Assembly (NCBI RefSeq): GCF_051912485.1
Contig: NZ_CP196822.1
Coordinates: 1,240,001-1,304,000 of the forward strand
Source: Nitrobacter sp051912485
GTDB lineage: Bacteria; Pseudomonadota; Alphaproteobacteria; Rhizobiales; Xanthobacteraceae
DNA length: 64,000 nucleotides
Reading direction: 5' to 3'
Of the stretch, positions 1 to 7,793 are shown piece after piece. The notes under the pieces are model-generated. The model made no database searches. It was not told the origin of the DNA and saw only the letters and a list, made by a program, of their open reading frames with translations. Position 1 is the first letter of the stretch, and every line of letters begins with the position of its first letter. The translations under genes were made by a program, and so were the position numbers.

Positions 1-68
1 ATGGCTGCGAGCGATATTTCGGGTGACGTCATCAAGGAGTTGAACCGGTCTGGCTTTTGATCAGCCAT
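1..68 (-). other. Window edge: possible 5' end of a further minus-strand gene
   Basis: On the minus strand an ATG at 68 opens a frame (start MADQKPDRFNSL) that stays open to the window edge, about 80 bases downstream of the GDPD gene and in the same direction. A GGAGGT lies 11 bases upstream, which is rather far. On the plus strand the same bases also read as a 19-codon open stretch ending in TGA at 58-60, so this could instead be the 3' end of a plus-strand gene. The sequence here cannot decide between the two and I recognise neither. Confidence 0.25.
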
Positions 69-148
69 TCTACGCGGTGACCTCCGCTGGTGGTGGGGCG
101 TCAGCCAACAGATTGGACACCATTCCGGTCGCGTCAAGTGTCGCGAGC

Positions 149-901
149 TCATAAGTCCGGGCGGAAGCCCTCGAAGATCATCTGATCGGCATATTTGGCA
201 GCGCGGGCGCGCTGTTCGGGCGTGCGTACCGTCCATGTCAGCAGCGGACATTGGAAAATGTTCCGCGCAATCCATGGGGCTACGGCGGGAAGCTCGTTCA
301 CGTAATAAGCAAAGAAATGCGGCCGGGTGCGGAAGGCATGAAGCAGATAGGTCATTGTTGTGCGCTGTTCTGGCGTCGCATCGGGCCAATCGACTGCGGT
401 ATAGGTTCGCTCGGCCACGATGCCGCGTGGGCGCGCCGGGATCAGTTCGCGCAGCGCCACCACCTGATCCGGATCGAATGACATGCTGGCCACAGGTCCT
501 TCATAGGAGGACAGCACGTCGGCCATGCGCCGCACCAGCCTGCGATCACCGTCGAAATGGCTTTTGACCTCGATCACCAGCGGCACGCGGCCGGCGACGA
601 GCGCGCAGAGATCCGCAAGCGACATCATTCTTTCGGACGTCTTCTTGAAGACGACCTGCCTGAGTTCGGCAGCCGTCTTGGTTCGCAACGCTCCCGAGCC
701 CTCGGTCAGCCGGCCGAGTTCGTCGTCATGATGAACCATGGCCTCGCCGTCGGCGGTGACCTGGACGTCCAGTTCGATGCCGAAGTTTCCGGCGATGGCG
801 GCAAGGGCCGCCCCCGGCATGTTCTCAACGATGCCGCGGGCGTCATCATGCAGGCCGCGGTGGGCGACCGGGCGAGCCGTCAGCCAGTCGGGCGCGCGCA
901 T
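149..901 (-). CDS. Glycerophosphodiester phosphodiesterase family protein
   Basis: 250-residue protein of the GDPD family, which hydrolyses glycerophosphodiesters to sn-glycerol 3-phosphate and an alcohol in phospholipid turnover. The family hallmarks are visible: the His-Arg pair near residues 14-15 (AHRGLHD), the metal-binding IELDVQ around 42-47, the HHDD at 57-60 and a later VIEVKSH. No signal peptide is seen, so a cytoplasmic UgpQ-like enzyme is likely. It follows the RidA-family gene by only five bases on the same strand, suggesting co-transcription. Family assignment is firm; the exact substrate is not known from sequence. Confidence 0.93.
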   Translation of the reverse strand: MRAPDWLTARPVAHRGLHDDARGIVENMPGAALAAIAGNFGIELDVQVTADGEAMVHHDDELGRLTEGSGALRTKTAAELRQVVFKKTSERMMSLADLCALVAGRVPLVIEVKSHFDGDRRLVRRMADVLSSYEGPVASMSFDPDQVVALRELIPARPRGIVAERTYTAVDWPDATPEQRTTMTYLLHAFRTRPHFFAYYVNELPAVAPWIARNIFQCPLLTWTVRTPEQRARAAKYADQMIFEGFRPDL

Positions 902-906
902 CGGGG

Positions 907-1374
907 TTAGGCGACTTCGAACAGACCTTCCACTTCGACCGCTGCGTCCGCGGGAAGGGAGGCAACGCCAACCGTGCTACGCGCATGGCGGCCCCTGTCG
1001 CCGAATGCCTCAACCATTAGATCGGATGCACCGTTCATCACCTTGGGTCCATCGACGAAATCGGGAGTGGAGTTGATGAAGCCGCCGAGCCTGACGACGC
1101 GGACCACCTTGTCGAGGTCGCCGAGCGCGGCTTTGACCTGCGCCAGCAGATTGAGGGCGCAGCCGCGCGCTGCGGCGCTGCCCTGTTCAATGGTGACGTC
1201 TGCACCCAGCTTTCCCTTGGCGATCAGCTTGCCTTCGGGGTTGAAGCAGAGCTGTCCGGATAAGAACAGCAGGTTGCCGGTACGGACGAAGCCGACGTAA
1301 TTCGCCACCGGCGATGCTGGTTCGTGCAGGGTGATGCCCAGCGCCACCAACTTCTGCTCGATCGTTCCTGCCAT
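907..1374 (-). CDS. RidA family (YjgF/YER057c/UK114) protein
   Basis: 155-residue RidA-family protein. Canonical RidA deaminates reactive 2-aminoacrylate and other enamine/imine intermediates formed by PLP enzymes. The C-terminal signature is present as ARSTVGVASLPADAAVEVE, retaining the Arg and Glu expected near the active site. It is longer than the 125-130 residue archetype, with extra residues between strands, as in the subfamily often annotated UK114-like. It is the first gene of a two-gene minus-strand unit with the GDPD gene and faces the eipB gene across a 245-base divergent region holding a perfect 18-bp palindrome. Family call is strong; the deaminase activity of this subgroup is inferred. 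Confidence 0.9.
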   Translation of the reverse strand: MAGTIEQKLVALGITLHEPASPVANYVGFVRTGNLLFLSGQLCFNPEGKLIAKGKLGADVTIEQGSAAARGCALNLLAQVKAALGDLDKVVRVVRLGGFINSTPDFVDGPKVMNGASDLMVEAFGDRGRHARSTVGVASLPADAAVEVEGLFEVA

Positions 1375-1450
1375 ATCAGTCCCCGGTAAATGGAATGGAT
1401 GCTCAGTTTGAAGAATTGCGCTCAGGCTCTCTCTATCTCGCCTATCATCA

Positions 1451-1468
1451 CATCACTTGCAAGTGATG
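1451..1468. promoter_or_regulatory. Perfect 18-bp palindrome in the ridA/eipB divergent promoter region
   Basis: CATCACTTGCAAGTGATG is a perfect palindrome with no loop, placed 77 bases upstream of the RidA-family start and 151 bases upstream of eipB. A loop-free dyad of this size between divergent genes is typical of an operator for a dimeric HTH regulator. The regulator is unknown. Confidence 0.45.
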
Positions 1469-1619
1469 GCGGAGCGGGGCCGATATTGCGGAAATGTCCC
1501 GCTAGGGCCTGTTCAAATCATCGAGTCGAGCATCAAATCGCAGTATGCCGCCGCACCGCCCTAGTTGTGGCGCAATAGGGCGCTGACTATGCTCGGATTC
1601 GGTCACATCGAGAGACGAT

Positions 1620-2507
1620 ATGCGCGATCATTTCCATTGCTCAACTTTGCGATTTTGGCCCGGGTTTCTGACGCTGGCTTTAGCAGCGATCTGTCTGCCG
1701 CCGCTCAGTAGCGCCGCGCACGCCGCGGCCGTTGTTCCGTTTCTCCCCCATCAGGCGTTGTACGATTTGAACCTCCTGAAGTCGCGCGGGAGCACGTCGC
1801 TGGACAGTGCCCGCGGACGAATCCTTTACAAGTTTTCCGGAAATGCCTGCGAGGGGTACACTTCGGATTTCAGGCAAGTCTCGGAGATGGATAGCGGGGA
1901 AGGAAAGAGCACGCTGAGCGACATGCAATCCACGAACTGGGAGGATGCGGAGGGCAGGAGCTTCCGGTTCAAGGTTGTGACCCGCATGAACGACAGCGAT
2001 CAGAGCGAGGTTGACGGCATCGCCGAACGGACCGGCGACAAGATCACCGTGAAGCTGAAACAACCGGTCGCCAAGACGTTCACTGTCGACGGCAAGGCAG
2101 TGTTTCCGACCGAACAGATCCAGCGCATCATTGCGGCCGCAAAAGAAGGCAAATCGGTGCTCGAACTGACCGTTTATGACGGCTCCGACAACGGCGAGAA
2201 GGTCTACAACACGCTTTCGGTCATCGGCAAACCCATCCGCGGCGATAGGCCAGGATCGACGCCCGATCCATCGACCACCAACAGTCAGATGAAGACGCTG
2301 ACGCGATGGCCCGTCACCGTCAGCTACTATGATCGCGACGCCAAAGCCAATAGCGGTGAGCAGACCCCGGCCTACTCCATGTCGTTCGAACTGTTCGAGG
2401 ATGGCGTATCGCGGGCTCTGGTGCTCGACTACAATGACTTCGTGATTTCCGGGACACTGGGCAAATTCGACGTCAGCGACGTCAAGAAGGCCAAATCCTG
2501 CAAGTGA
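1620..2507 (+). CDS. eipB: Cell envelope integrity protein EipB (DUF1849)
   Basis: 295-residue exported protein of the DUF1849 family. In Brucella the family member EipB is a periplasmic beta-spiral protein needed for cell-envelope integrity and stress survival. An N-terminal signal peptide is visible (hydrophobic core LTLALAAICLPPLSSAAHA, cleavage near residue 36). Typical family sequence follows, including LYDLNLLKSRGSTSLDSARG. One Cys lies in GNACEGYTSDFRQ and another in the final KSCK, matching the conserved disulfide pair described for EipB. GAGAG lies five bases before the ATG. It is a single gene, converging with dinB 43 bases downstream. Confidence 0.9.
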   Translation: MRDHFHCSTLRFWPGFLTLALAAICLPPLSSAAHAAAVVPFLPHQALYDLNLLKSRGSTSLDSARGRILYKFSGNACEGYTSDFRQVSEMDSGEGKSTLSDMQSTNWEDAEGRSFRFKVVTRMNDSDQSEVDGIAERTGDKITVKLKQPVAKTFTVDGKAVFPTEQIQRIIAAAKEGKSVLELTVYDGSDNGEKVYNTLSVIGKPIRGDRPGSTPDPSTTNSQMKTLTRWPVTVSYYDRDAKANSGEQTPAYSMSFELFEDGVSRALVLDYNDFVISGTLGKFDVSDVKKAKSCK

Positions 2508-2550
2508 TGCAGCCAGAAAAAGATAAATCAGGCCAACGGTCTGACAGCGC

Positions 2551-3840
2551 TTATTGACGTGGTTTCTCGGGGCCGTCATAGGCGATGCCTCTGATGACCG
2601 CCGCGCTGCCGTACTTCTTCCGCAGGTCGTCCATTGCTCGCTCCGCATGAGCAGAGCGGCGGTCCAGCATATCGGTGTCGTCAGCCTGCGACCCGGGCCG
2701 CAGCGCGCTGACGCCCGCTCCCATCAGGCGGAAGGCGGTGCCGTCAATTTCCTTCACCAGCATTTCGCGGCAGGTTGCGAAAATCTTCGACGCGAGCTGG
2801 GTCGGAATGGAGACCGATTGCGAACGGGTCCGTTGCCGGAAATCCGCGGTCTTGAGTTTCAGCGTGATCGTCGATCCAGCCAGTTCGCTTGTCTTCAACC
2901 GCGACGATACTTTTTCTGACAGCCGCCAGAGGATTCGCTCGAGCGTGGCGAGGTCTCGGATATCGGATTCGAACGTCGTCTCGCTGGAGATCGTCTTGGC
3001 GCCGCGGTCCGCGATCACTCGCCGGTCGTCGATGCCGCGCGCCAGCCGCCACAATCGGCGGCCCTCGGTCGGAAATTGCTTCATCATTTCGATTTCGTCG
3101 GCGCGTTGCATATCGCCGATGGTCCGAAAGCCGCGCTGCGACAACCGCTCCTGAGTGGCCGGGCCGACGCCGAAAATGAAGCCGACCGGCTTGTCCGCAA
3201 GCATGGTGCGCGCCTCGTCCTGGTCGAGCGCTGCGAAACCGCGCGGCTTGTCGAGGTCCGAGGCGATCTTGGCGAGGAACTTGTTGCAGGACAGTCCGAC
3301 CGAGACCGTGATGCCGATGTTGCGCTCGACGTCGGCTGCGAACATTGCCAGCACCTTGGCTGGAATCATGCCGTGGACGCGCTGGGTGCCGCTAAGATCG
3401 AGGAAGGCCTCGTCGATCGACAGCGGTTCCACCAGCGGCGTCAGCGCCTGCATGGCGTGACGCACTTCGCGGCCGACCCGGATATATTTTGCCATGTCCG
3501 GCGTAACCACGGCGGCGGAGGGGCAGAGCGCGAGCGCCTTGAACATCGGCATGGCGGAGTGCACGCCATACGTCCGGGCGATATAGCAGGCTGCTGATAC
3601 CACGCCACGCCGTCCGCCGCCGATGATGACGGGTTTGTCCGCGAGCGAAGGATTGTCGCGTTTCTCGACGGTGGCATAGAATGCGTCGCAATCGATATGG
3701 GCGACGGTTAGCGCCGGCAGCGTGCGGTGGCGCGCGAGCCGGGGAGAACCGCATGCGCTGCAACGGACCGCCGGAAAGCCGAGATCGCCGAAACAATCCC
3801 GGCAAAAGCAGAAGGGACCATCTGACGGCCCCTCGTTCAT
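2551..3840 (-). CDS. dinB: DNA polymerase IV with N-terminal zinc ribbon
   Basis: 429-residue Y-family translesion polymerase. The catalytic carboxylates are in HIDCDAFYATVEKRD (around residues 48-62) and SIDEAFLDLSG; thumb and little-finger regions follow, including SETTFESDI. Before the polymerase core is a short zinc-ribbon-like segment with Cys pairs C13/C16 and C27/C30 that Escherichia coli DinB lacks but some alphaproteobacterial homologues carry. The start codon overlaps the stop of the upstream DUF3572 gene by four bases (ATGA), so the two are translationally coupled. I looked for alphaproteobacterial LexA boxes (GTTC-N7-GTTC) upstream of the pair and found none. Confidence 0.94.
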   Translation of the reverse strand: MNEGPSDGPFCFCRDCFGDLGFPAVRCSACGSPRLARHRTLPALTVAHIDCDAFYATVEKRDNPSLADKPVIIGGGRRGVVSAACYIARTYGVHSAMPMFKALALCPSAAVVTPDMAKYIRVGREVRHAMQALTPLVEPLSIDEAFLDLSGTQRVHGMIPAKVLAMFAADVERNIGITVSVGLSCNKFLAKIASDLDKPRGFAALDQDEARTMLADKPVGFIFGVGPATQERLSQRGFRTIGDMQRADEIEMMKQFPTEGRRLWRLARGIDDRRVIADRGAKTISSETTFESDIRDLATLERILWRLSEKVSSRLKTSELAGSTITLKLKTADFRQRTRSQSVSIPTQLASKIFATCREMLVKEIDGTAFRLMGAGVSALRPGSQADDTDMLDRRSAHAERAMDDLRKKYGSAAVIRGIAYDGPEKPRQ

Positions 3841-4136
3841 GGATCCTCTCGTTCCTGGAGGGAATCGCCGAGCGCCATCCTGGCGGCGGCGATGGTGGTA
3901 GGATGATGCCCCGAGGACTCCGAAAAGGCGCTCACGGTTGCGTCGTCGCGCAACACAAAATCAAGCACACCGGCAAGAAAGTGAGGATCGGAGGCAGAGG
4001 CGCGCAGGGTCTCCGGACCGATTCCAGTTTCGGCCAGAAATCGGCCCAGCCTTTCGGCGTCATTTGCGATAAAAGAAAGCGCCTGAATTGCCACGAATTC
4101 AGCTACTTCTGTCGCGTTATGCACACGCTTTGTCAT
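3837..4136 (-). CDS. DUF3572 family protein
   Basis: 99-residue protein matching the DUF3572 family, small predicted helical proteins found mainly in alphaproteobacteria. Recognisable segments are AIQALSFIANDAERLGRFL and DFVLRDDATVSAF. There is no signal peptide, membrane segment or catalytic motif. It overlaps the dinB start by four bases, and by context may belong to the same DNA-damage or housekeeping unit. Function is unknown. Confidence 0.85.
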   Translation of the reverse strand: MTKRVHNATEVAEFVAIQALSFIANDAERLGRFLAETGIGPETLRASASDPHFLAGVLDFVLRDDATVSAFSESSGHHPTTIAAARMALGDSLQEREDP

Positions 4137-4367
4137 CGTGGCCGTTTGCCTTTCCGTAACCTATCGCTTCTACTTTGGATCACCATGCCCGAGTCCCTGA
4201 AACGTGTTCAAGCAAGTGCTAATTCGCTCGCGAAAAGATCGTACTGCGCCTTAACAGCTTTGGAGCGAATTCTAGTGCAAATCTAAATCCAGTTTGCGGA
4301 CAAGTTTTGTGATGCTTGTGCATGTTTCGCTCACCAAAGCGGGAGAGCGTATCGACTGGAGGCCAAG

Positions 4368-4733
4368 GTGGCCAAGACGGTCCTGATCGTGGAAGACAAC
4401 GAGCTCAACATGAAGCTCTTCCGCGACCTGTTGGAGGCCCACGGCTACCAGACGTCCGGGACCAGCAACGGCTTCGAGGCGCTCGATCTCGTTCGCAAGC
4501 TTCGGCCCGATCTCATCCTCATGGATATTCAATTGCCGCAGGTGTCCGGTCTCGATGTCACGCGCTGGATCAAGGACGATCCCGAGCTGCGCGCGATTCC
4601 GGTGGTCGCGGTAACGGCATTTGCGATGAAGGGCGACGAAGAGCGTATCCGCGAGGGCGGTTGCGAGGCTTATCTGTCCAAGCCGATCTCGGTCGGCAAG
4701 TTCATCGAGACCGTCCGACGGTTCGTGGGTTGA
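4368..4733 (+). CDS. divK: Single-domain response regulator DivK
   Basis: 121-residue stand-alone receiver domain. It has the acidic pocket (VEDN at 8-11), phosphoacceptor Asp53 in LILMDIQLP and the conserved Lys in YLSKPISVGKF. In Caulobacter, DivK is phosphorylated by PleC/DivJ and controls the DivL-CckA-CtrA pathway. The start is a GTG at 4368 with GGAGG upstream (ctggaggccaag). The downstream gene pleD begins ten bases after the stop; divK-pleD is the classic alphaproteobacterial operon. Confidence 0.95.
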   Translation: MAKTVLIVEDNELNMKLFRDLLEAHGYQTSGTSNGFEALDLVRKLRPDLILMDIQLPQVSGLDVTRWIKDDPELRAIPVVAVTAFAMKGDEERIREGGCEAYLSKPISVGKFIETVRRFVG

Positions 4734-4743
4734 GGAGACAGCG

Positions 4744-6117
4744 GTGTCCGCGCGTGTTCTGGTCGTCGACGATATCCCTGCCAACGTCAGGTTGCTGGAA
4801 GCACGACTGTCGGCGGAGTATTTCGACGTCGTAACCGCGTCCAACGGTGCGCAGGCGCTGGAGATCTGCGCGCGTGCCAAGTGCGATATTGTCCTGCTCG
4901 ACGTGATGATGCCGGACATGGATGGCTTTGAGGTCTGCCGCCGGCTGAAGGCCAGCCCGGCAACCCATTACATCCCCGTGGTGATGGTAACGGCGCTGGA
5001 TAGTCCGTCCGATCGTGTGCGCGGGCTCGAGGCCGGCGCCGACGACTTCCTGACCAAGCCAGTATCGGACGTGGTGCTGATCGCGCGAGTCCGCTCGTTG
5101 ACGCGTTTGAAAATGATGACCGACGAGTTGCGCTTGCGCGCGGTCACCTCGCTCGAAATCGGCGTGCAGGCGCCGGAGCGCGATGCGGTTGCCGACACCG
5201 GGAAGGGCGGGCGCATCCTGCTGGTCGACGACCGCGCCTCGTCGTACGAGCGGCTGGCGTCGGTGCTGAGCGTCGAACACAGCGTCGATGTCGAAACCGA
5301 TCCGTCCGAGGCGCTGTTTCATGCCGCCGAGAAGAATTACGATCTTCTCATTGTGTCGCTCGGACTTGAAAATTTCGATGGCTTGCGATTGTGCAGCCAG
5401 GCTCGCTCGTTGGAGCGCACACGGCACGTTCCGATCCTTGCCATAGTCGATGCCAACGGCAATGCGCGAATGCTGCGTGGTCTGGAGATCGGCGTCAACG
5501 ATTACCTGCTGCGGCCGGTCGACAAGAACGAGTTGCTTGCCCGCGCCCGCACGCAGATCCGCCGCCGCCGTTATACCGACCACTTGCGCGACAACGTGCA
5601 GAACTCGATCGAGATGGCGGTCACCGACGGGCTGACCGGACTGCACAACCGCCGTTACATGGAAACCCATCTGGTCACGCTGGCCGAGCAGGCCTCGCTG
5701 CGCGGCAAGCCGCTGGCGCTGATGATGCTCGATATCGACTTTTTCAAATCAATCAATGACGGCTACGGCCACGATGCCGGCGACGACGTTCTGCGCGAAT
5801 TCGCGGTGCGAATCCGCAAATCCATCCGCGGCATCGATCTCGCTTGTCGGTATGGCGGGGAGGAGTTTGTGATCGTGATGCCGGAGACTGATTTGCACGT
5901 CGCCGGCATGGTGGCCGAGCGGCTGCGCCGCTCGATCGCGGGAGAACCGTTTGCGGTCCACAAGGGTACGAAGCGGATCGACGTGACCATCTCGATCGGA
6001 TTGTCGATCCTGGAGCGGAAGGGAGAACCGGTCGCCGACGTTCTCAAGCGCGCTGACATCGCGCTCTACCGCGCCAAGCATGACGGCCGAAACCGCGTCG
6101 TGGCGGAGGCGGCATGA
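4744..6117 (+). CDS. pleD: Diguanylate cyclase response regulator PleD
   Basis: 457-residue REC-REC-GGDEF protein that makes cyclic di-GMP from two GTP. The first receiver has Asp53 (LLDVMMPDMDG). The second (about 155-275) is degenerate, with Ser instead of the phosphoacceptor (LLIVSLGLENFDG), as in Caulobacter PleD where it serves as a dimerisation adaptor. The GGDEF domain has an intact GGEEF active site, preceded by RGID, which fits the RxxD inhibitory c-di-GMP binding site, so product inhibition is expected. The start is GTG, with GAGGAGA upstream. It is in an operon with divK and converges with rpmG across a terminator hairpin. Confidence 0.95.
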   Translation: MSARVLVVDDIPANVRLLEARLSAEYFDVVTASNGAQALEICARAKCDIVLLDVMMPDMDGFEVCRRLKASPATHYIPVVMVTALDSPSDRVRGLEAGADDFLTKPVSDVVLIARVRSLTRLKMMTDELRLRAVTSLEIGVQAPERDAVADTGKGGRILLVDDRASSYERLASVLSVEHSVDVETDPSEALFHAAEKNYDLLIVSLGLENFDGLRLCSQARSLERTRHVPILAIVDANGNARMLRGLEIGVNDYLLRPVDKNELLARARTQIRRRRYTDHLRDNVQNSIEMAVTDGLTGLHNRRYMETHLVTLAEQASLRGKPLALMMLDIDFFKSINDGYGHDAGDDVLREFAVRIRKSIRGIDLACRYGGEEFVIVMPETDLHVAGMVAERLRRSIAGEPFAVHKGTKRIDVTISIGLSILERKGEPVADVLKRADIALYRAKHDGRNRVVAEAA

Positions 6118-6161
6118 CCCAGCCAGCAGCATCCTCGCCGCCGCAGGTACGCGCAAAATAA

Positions 6162-6182
6162 AACGGGGCCAAAAGCCCCGTT
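6162..6182. terminator. Hairpin terminator between convergent pleD and rpmG
   Basis: The arms AACGGGGC and GCCCCGTT pair perfectly around a five-base loop, with A-rich sequence on the left flank. On the minus strand the A-run becomes a U-tract after the stem, so it fits an intrinsic terminator for rpmG and probably serves pleD too. Confidence 0.7.
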
Positions 6183-6218
6183 CCAATTCATTGCCGATGA
6201 AGCGATCTTACGTGATCG

Positions 6219-6386
6219 TCACTTGATCTTGGCTTCGCGGAATTCGACGTGCTTGCGCGCCACCGGATCGTATTTTTTCTTGACCAGTTTGTCGGTCATG
6301 GTGCGCGAATTCTTCTTGGCGACGTAGTAGAAGCCGGTGTCGGCGCTCGAAACCAGCTTGACCTTGATGGTGACCGCTTTGGCCAT
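6219..6386 (-). CDS. rpmG: 50S ribosomal protein L33
   Basis: 55-codon gene, the standard length for bacterial L33. Translation starts MAKAVTIKVKLVSSADTGFY and ends EFREAKIK, with the typical YVAKKNSRT and KKKYDPVARKHV segments. It lacks the zinc-binding Cys pairs, so it is the Cys-minus form usual in proteobacteria. It lies 174 bases downstream of the Nudix gene on the same strand and is followed by a hairpin terminator. Confidence 0.95.
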   Translation of the reverse strand: MAKAVTIKVKLVSSADTGFYYVAKKNSRTMTDKLVKKKYDPVARKHVEFREAKIK

Positions 6387-6560
6387 GTGCAAACCCTCGG
6401 ATGTCGGGAATCGGAAAGCCGGCCAAGCACCAGGCCCGCGTTGGCCGGCAAACTAGCCGCGAAACGCCCAAAGTCAAGGATTTCGAGGCGGTTGAGGCCT
6501 TGAAATCGGCCCGTTTTCTGCAAAGAGCCAGTTTTCTGGCCGCGCATCGCGGAATGCCGC

Positions 6561-7301
6561 TCAAGCCACGCCCGGCAAAATATCCCTGTGCATCCTGCCG
6601 CCATAGAAATGGAAGAACGGCACGTCGGCATCGTGACGCAGCGGACCGGCGGCGAGACGTTTTTCAAGTTCGCCGAGGACGCTTCTGGTCATGGAATGAA
6701 GATCAGCGAGAGGCTTTGCGTCAATCTCGACCCAGACAAGTTCGACCAGTTCGGCGTCAGCATGGATCACGCCATCGACGCGATGGGCGATTGCGGATGC
6801 ATCTGCGCTGAAGAAGCGGGTGTCGAAACGCCGCACGCAGCCGGGTGGGGTGATGGCGCGCGCGATCAGGTGAAGGCTAGAGGGGTCGGGGAGTAGTCCG
6901 GCATCGCTGAACGGTTGCCAGGCCCCGGTGAGTTTTGCGACGGCATTCGTGGTTTTGCGTCCGAGACAAAGTCCGGTCTCCTCGCAGGCTTCGCGGATCG
7001 CGGCGAGCGCAAGCGAGCGGGCGCGGGACGATTGGATCTTCGGGCTGCCCTTGAGCAGGTTGATCTCGAGTTCTTTCGGGATCGGTGCAGCGACGGGCAC
7101 CTTGTTGTCGGTCTTTTCGACGCTGCCGCCGGGAAAGACGAACTTGCCCGGCATGAACACCACCTTGTCATGGCGTTTGCCGAGCAGCACCCTTGGCCTG
7201 GCCGCGCTGCGGTCGATCAGGATCAGCGTCGCGGCATCCTTCGGTCGGCGATAGGGATAGCGGCTGGCCTGTTGCCCAGGTTGTTGCGCCGTCTCGTTCA
7301 T
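6561..7301 (-). CDS. Nudix hydrolase, NUDT19-like with split Nudix box
   Basis: About 246 residues if translation begins at the ATG at 7301, which has GGGAG six bases upstream; an alternative start at 7334 lacks such a site. Nudix enzymes hydrolyse nucleoside diphosphates linked to another moiety; NUDT19-type members act on CoA derivatives. The Nudix box is split: the Gly-rich start (FPGGSVEK) is separated from REACEETGL by about 30 residues, as in the NUDT19/RP2p subgroup. It lies 43 bases after the DUF983 gene in the rnr-DUF983-Nudix run. The substrate is inferred only from subfamily. Confidence 0.85.
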   Translation of the reverse strand: MNETAQQPGQQASRYPYRRPKDAATLILIDRSAARPRVLLGKRHDKVVFMPGKFVFPGGSVEKTDNKVPVAAPIPKELEINLLKGSPKIQSSRARSLALAAIREACEETGLCLGRKTTNAVAKLTGAWQPFSDAGLLPDPSSLHLIARAITPPGCVRRFDTRFFSADASAIAHRVDGVIHADAELVELVWVEIDAKPLADLHSMTRSVLGELEKRLAAGPLRHDADVPFFHFYGGRMHRDILPGVA

Positions 7302-7343
7302 GTCGCTCCCGGGCAACTCAGATGACCCGGCCAAACTGCCGGA

Positions 7344-7793
7344 TCAGATGTGATCTTCGACAAAATTCTCGTCAAAACCGTGCATACGGAGAGCCCATTG
7401 GAGTCCGACCACCGCGCCCTTGATCGGCTGAATCAGCCAGAGCGCCAGGAACAGCGTCATCGGCAGATAGATCGCCCACTGAAGCATGAGCGGCGGCGAA
7501 AACTCTTTCTCGACCAGCAGTGCCAGCGGCACCACAATGTGGCCGACGACGACAATGACAAGGTAGGCAGGCAGGTCGTCGGCGCGGTGTGGGGTAAAAT
7601 CGAGTCCGCATTCGGAACAATTGTCGGCGGTTTTCAGAAAGGCGCGAAAGAGCTTGCCTTTGCCGCATCTCGGGCAGCGGCAGAACAAGCCCCGTCTCAT
7701 CGCGGTCCAGAGGTGGCGCTTCTCGCCGAGCGCGGTGTCCCGGGTCCAGACTTCAGTCTCTGTGGTCGCGGTATCGGGCGGAGGCGCCATCAT
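7344..7793 (-). CDS. DUF983 family membrane protein
   Basis: 149-residue DUF983 protein. A zinc-ribbon-like segment (CRCPRCGKGKLF then CSECGLDF) precedes two predicted membrane helices (YLVIVVVGHIVVPLALLV and WAIYLPMTLFLALWLI). The role of the family is unknown. The start overlaps the rnr stop by four bases (ATGA), indicating tight coupling to RNase R. Confidence 0.88.
   Translation of the reverse strand: MMAPPPDTATTETEVWTRDTALGEKRHLWTAMRRGLFCRCPRCGKGKLFRAFLKTADNCSECGLDFTPHRADDLPAYLVIVVVGHIVVPLALLVEKEFSPPLMLQWAIYLPMTLFLALWLIQPIKGAVVGLQWALRMHGFDENFVEDHI

Noticed and set aside
1680..2648. 322-codon minus-strand frame opposite eipB
   Set aside because: The plus strand encodes an intact signal peptide and DUF1849 protein; the minus frame has no features.
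5155..5550. Missing phosphoacceptor in the second PleD receiver as a defect
   Set aside because: A degenerate second receiver is normal for PleD.
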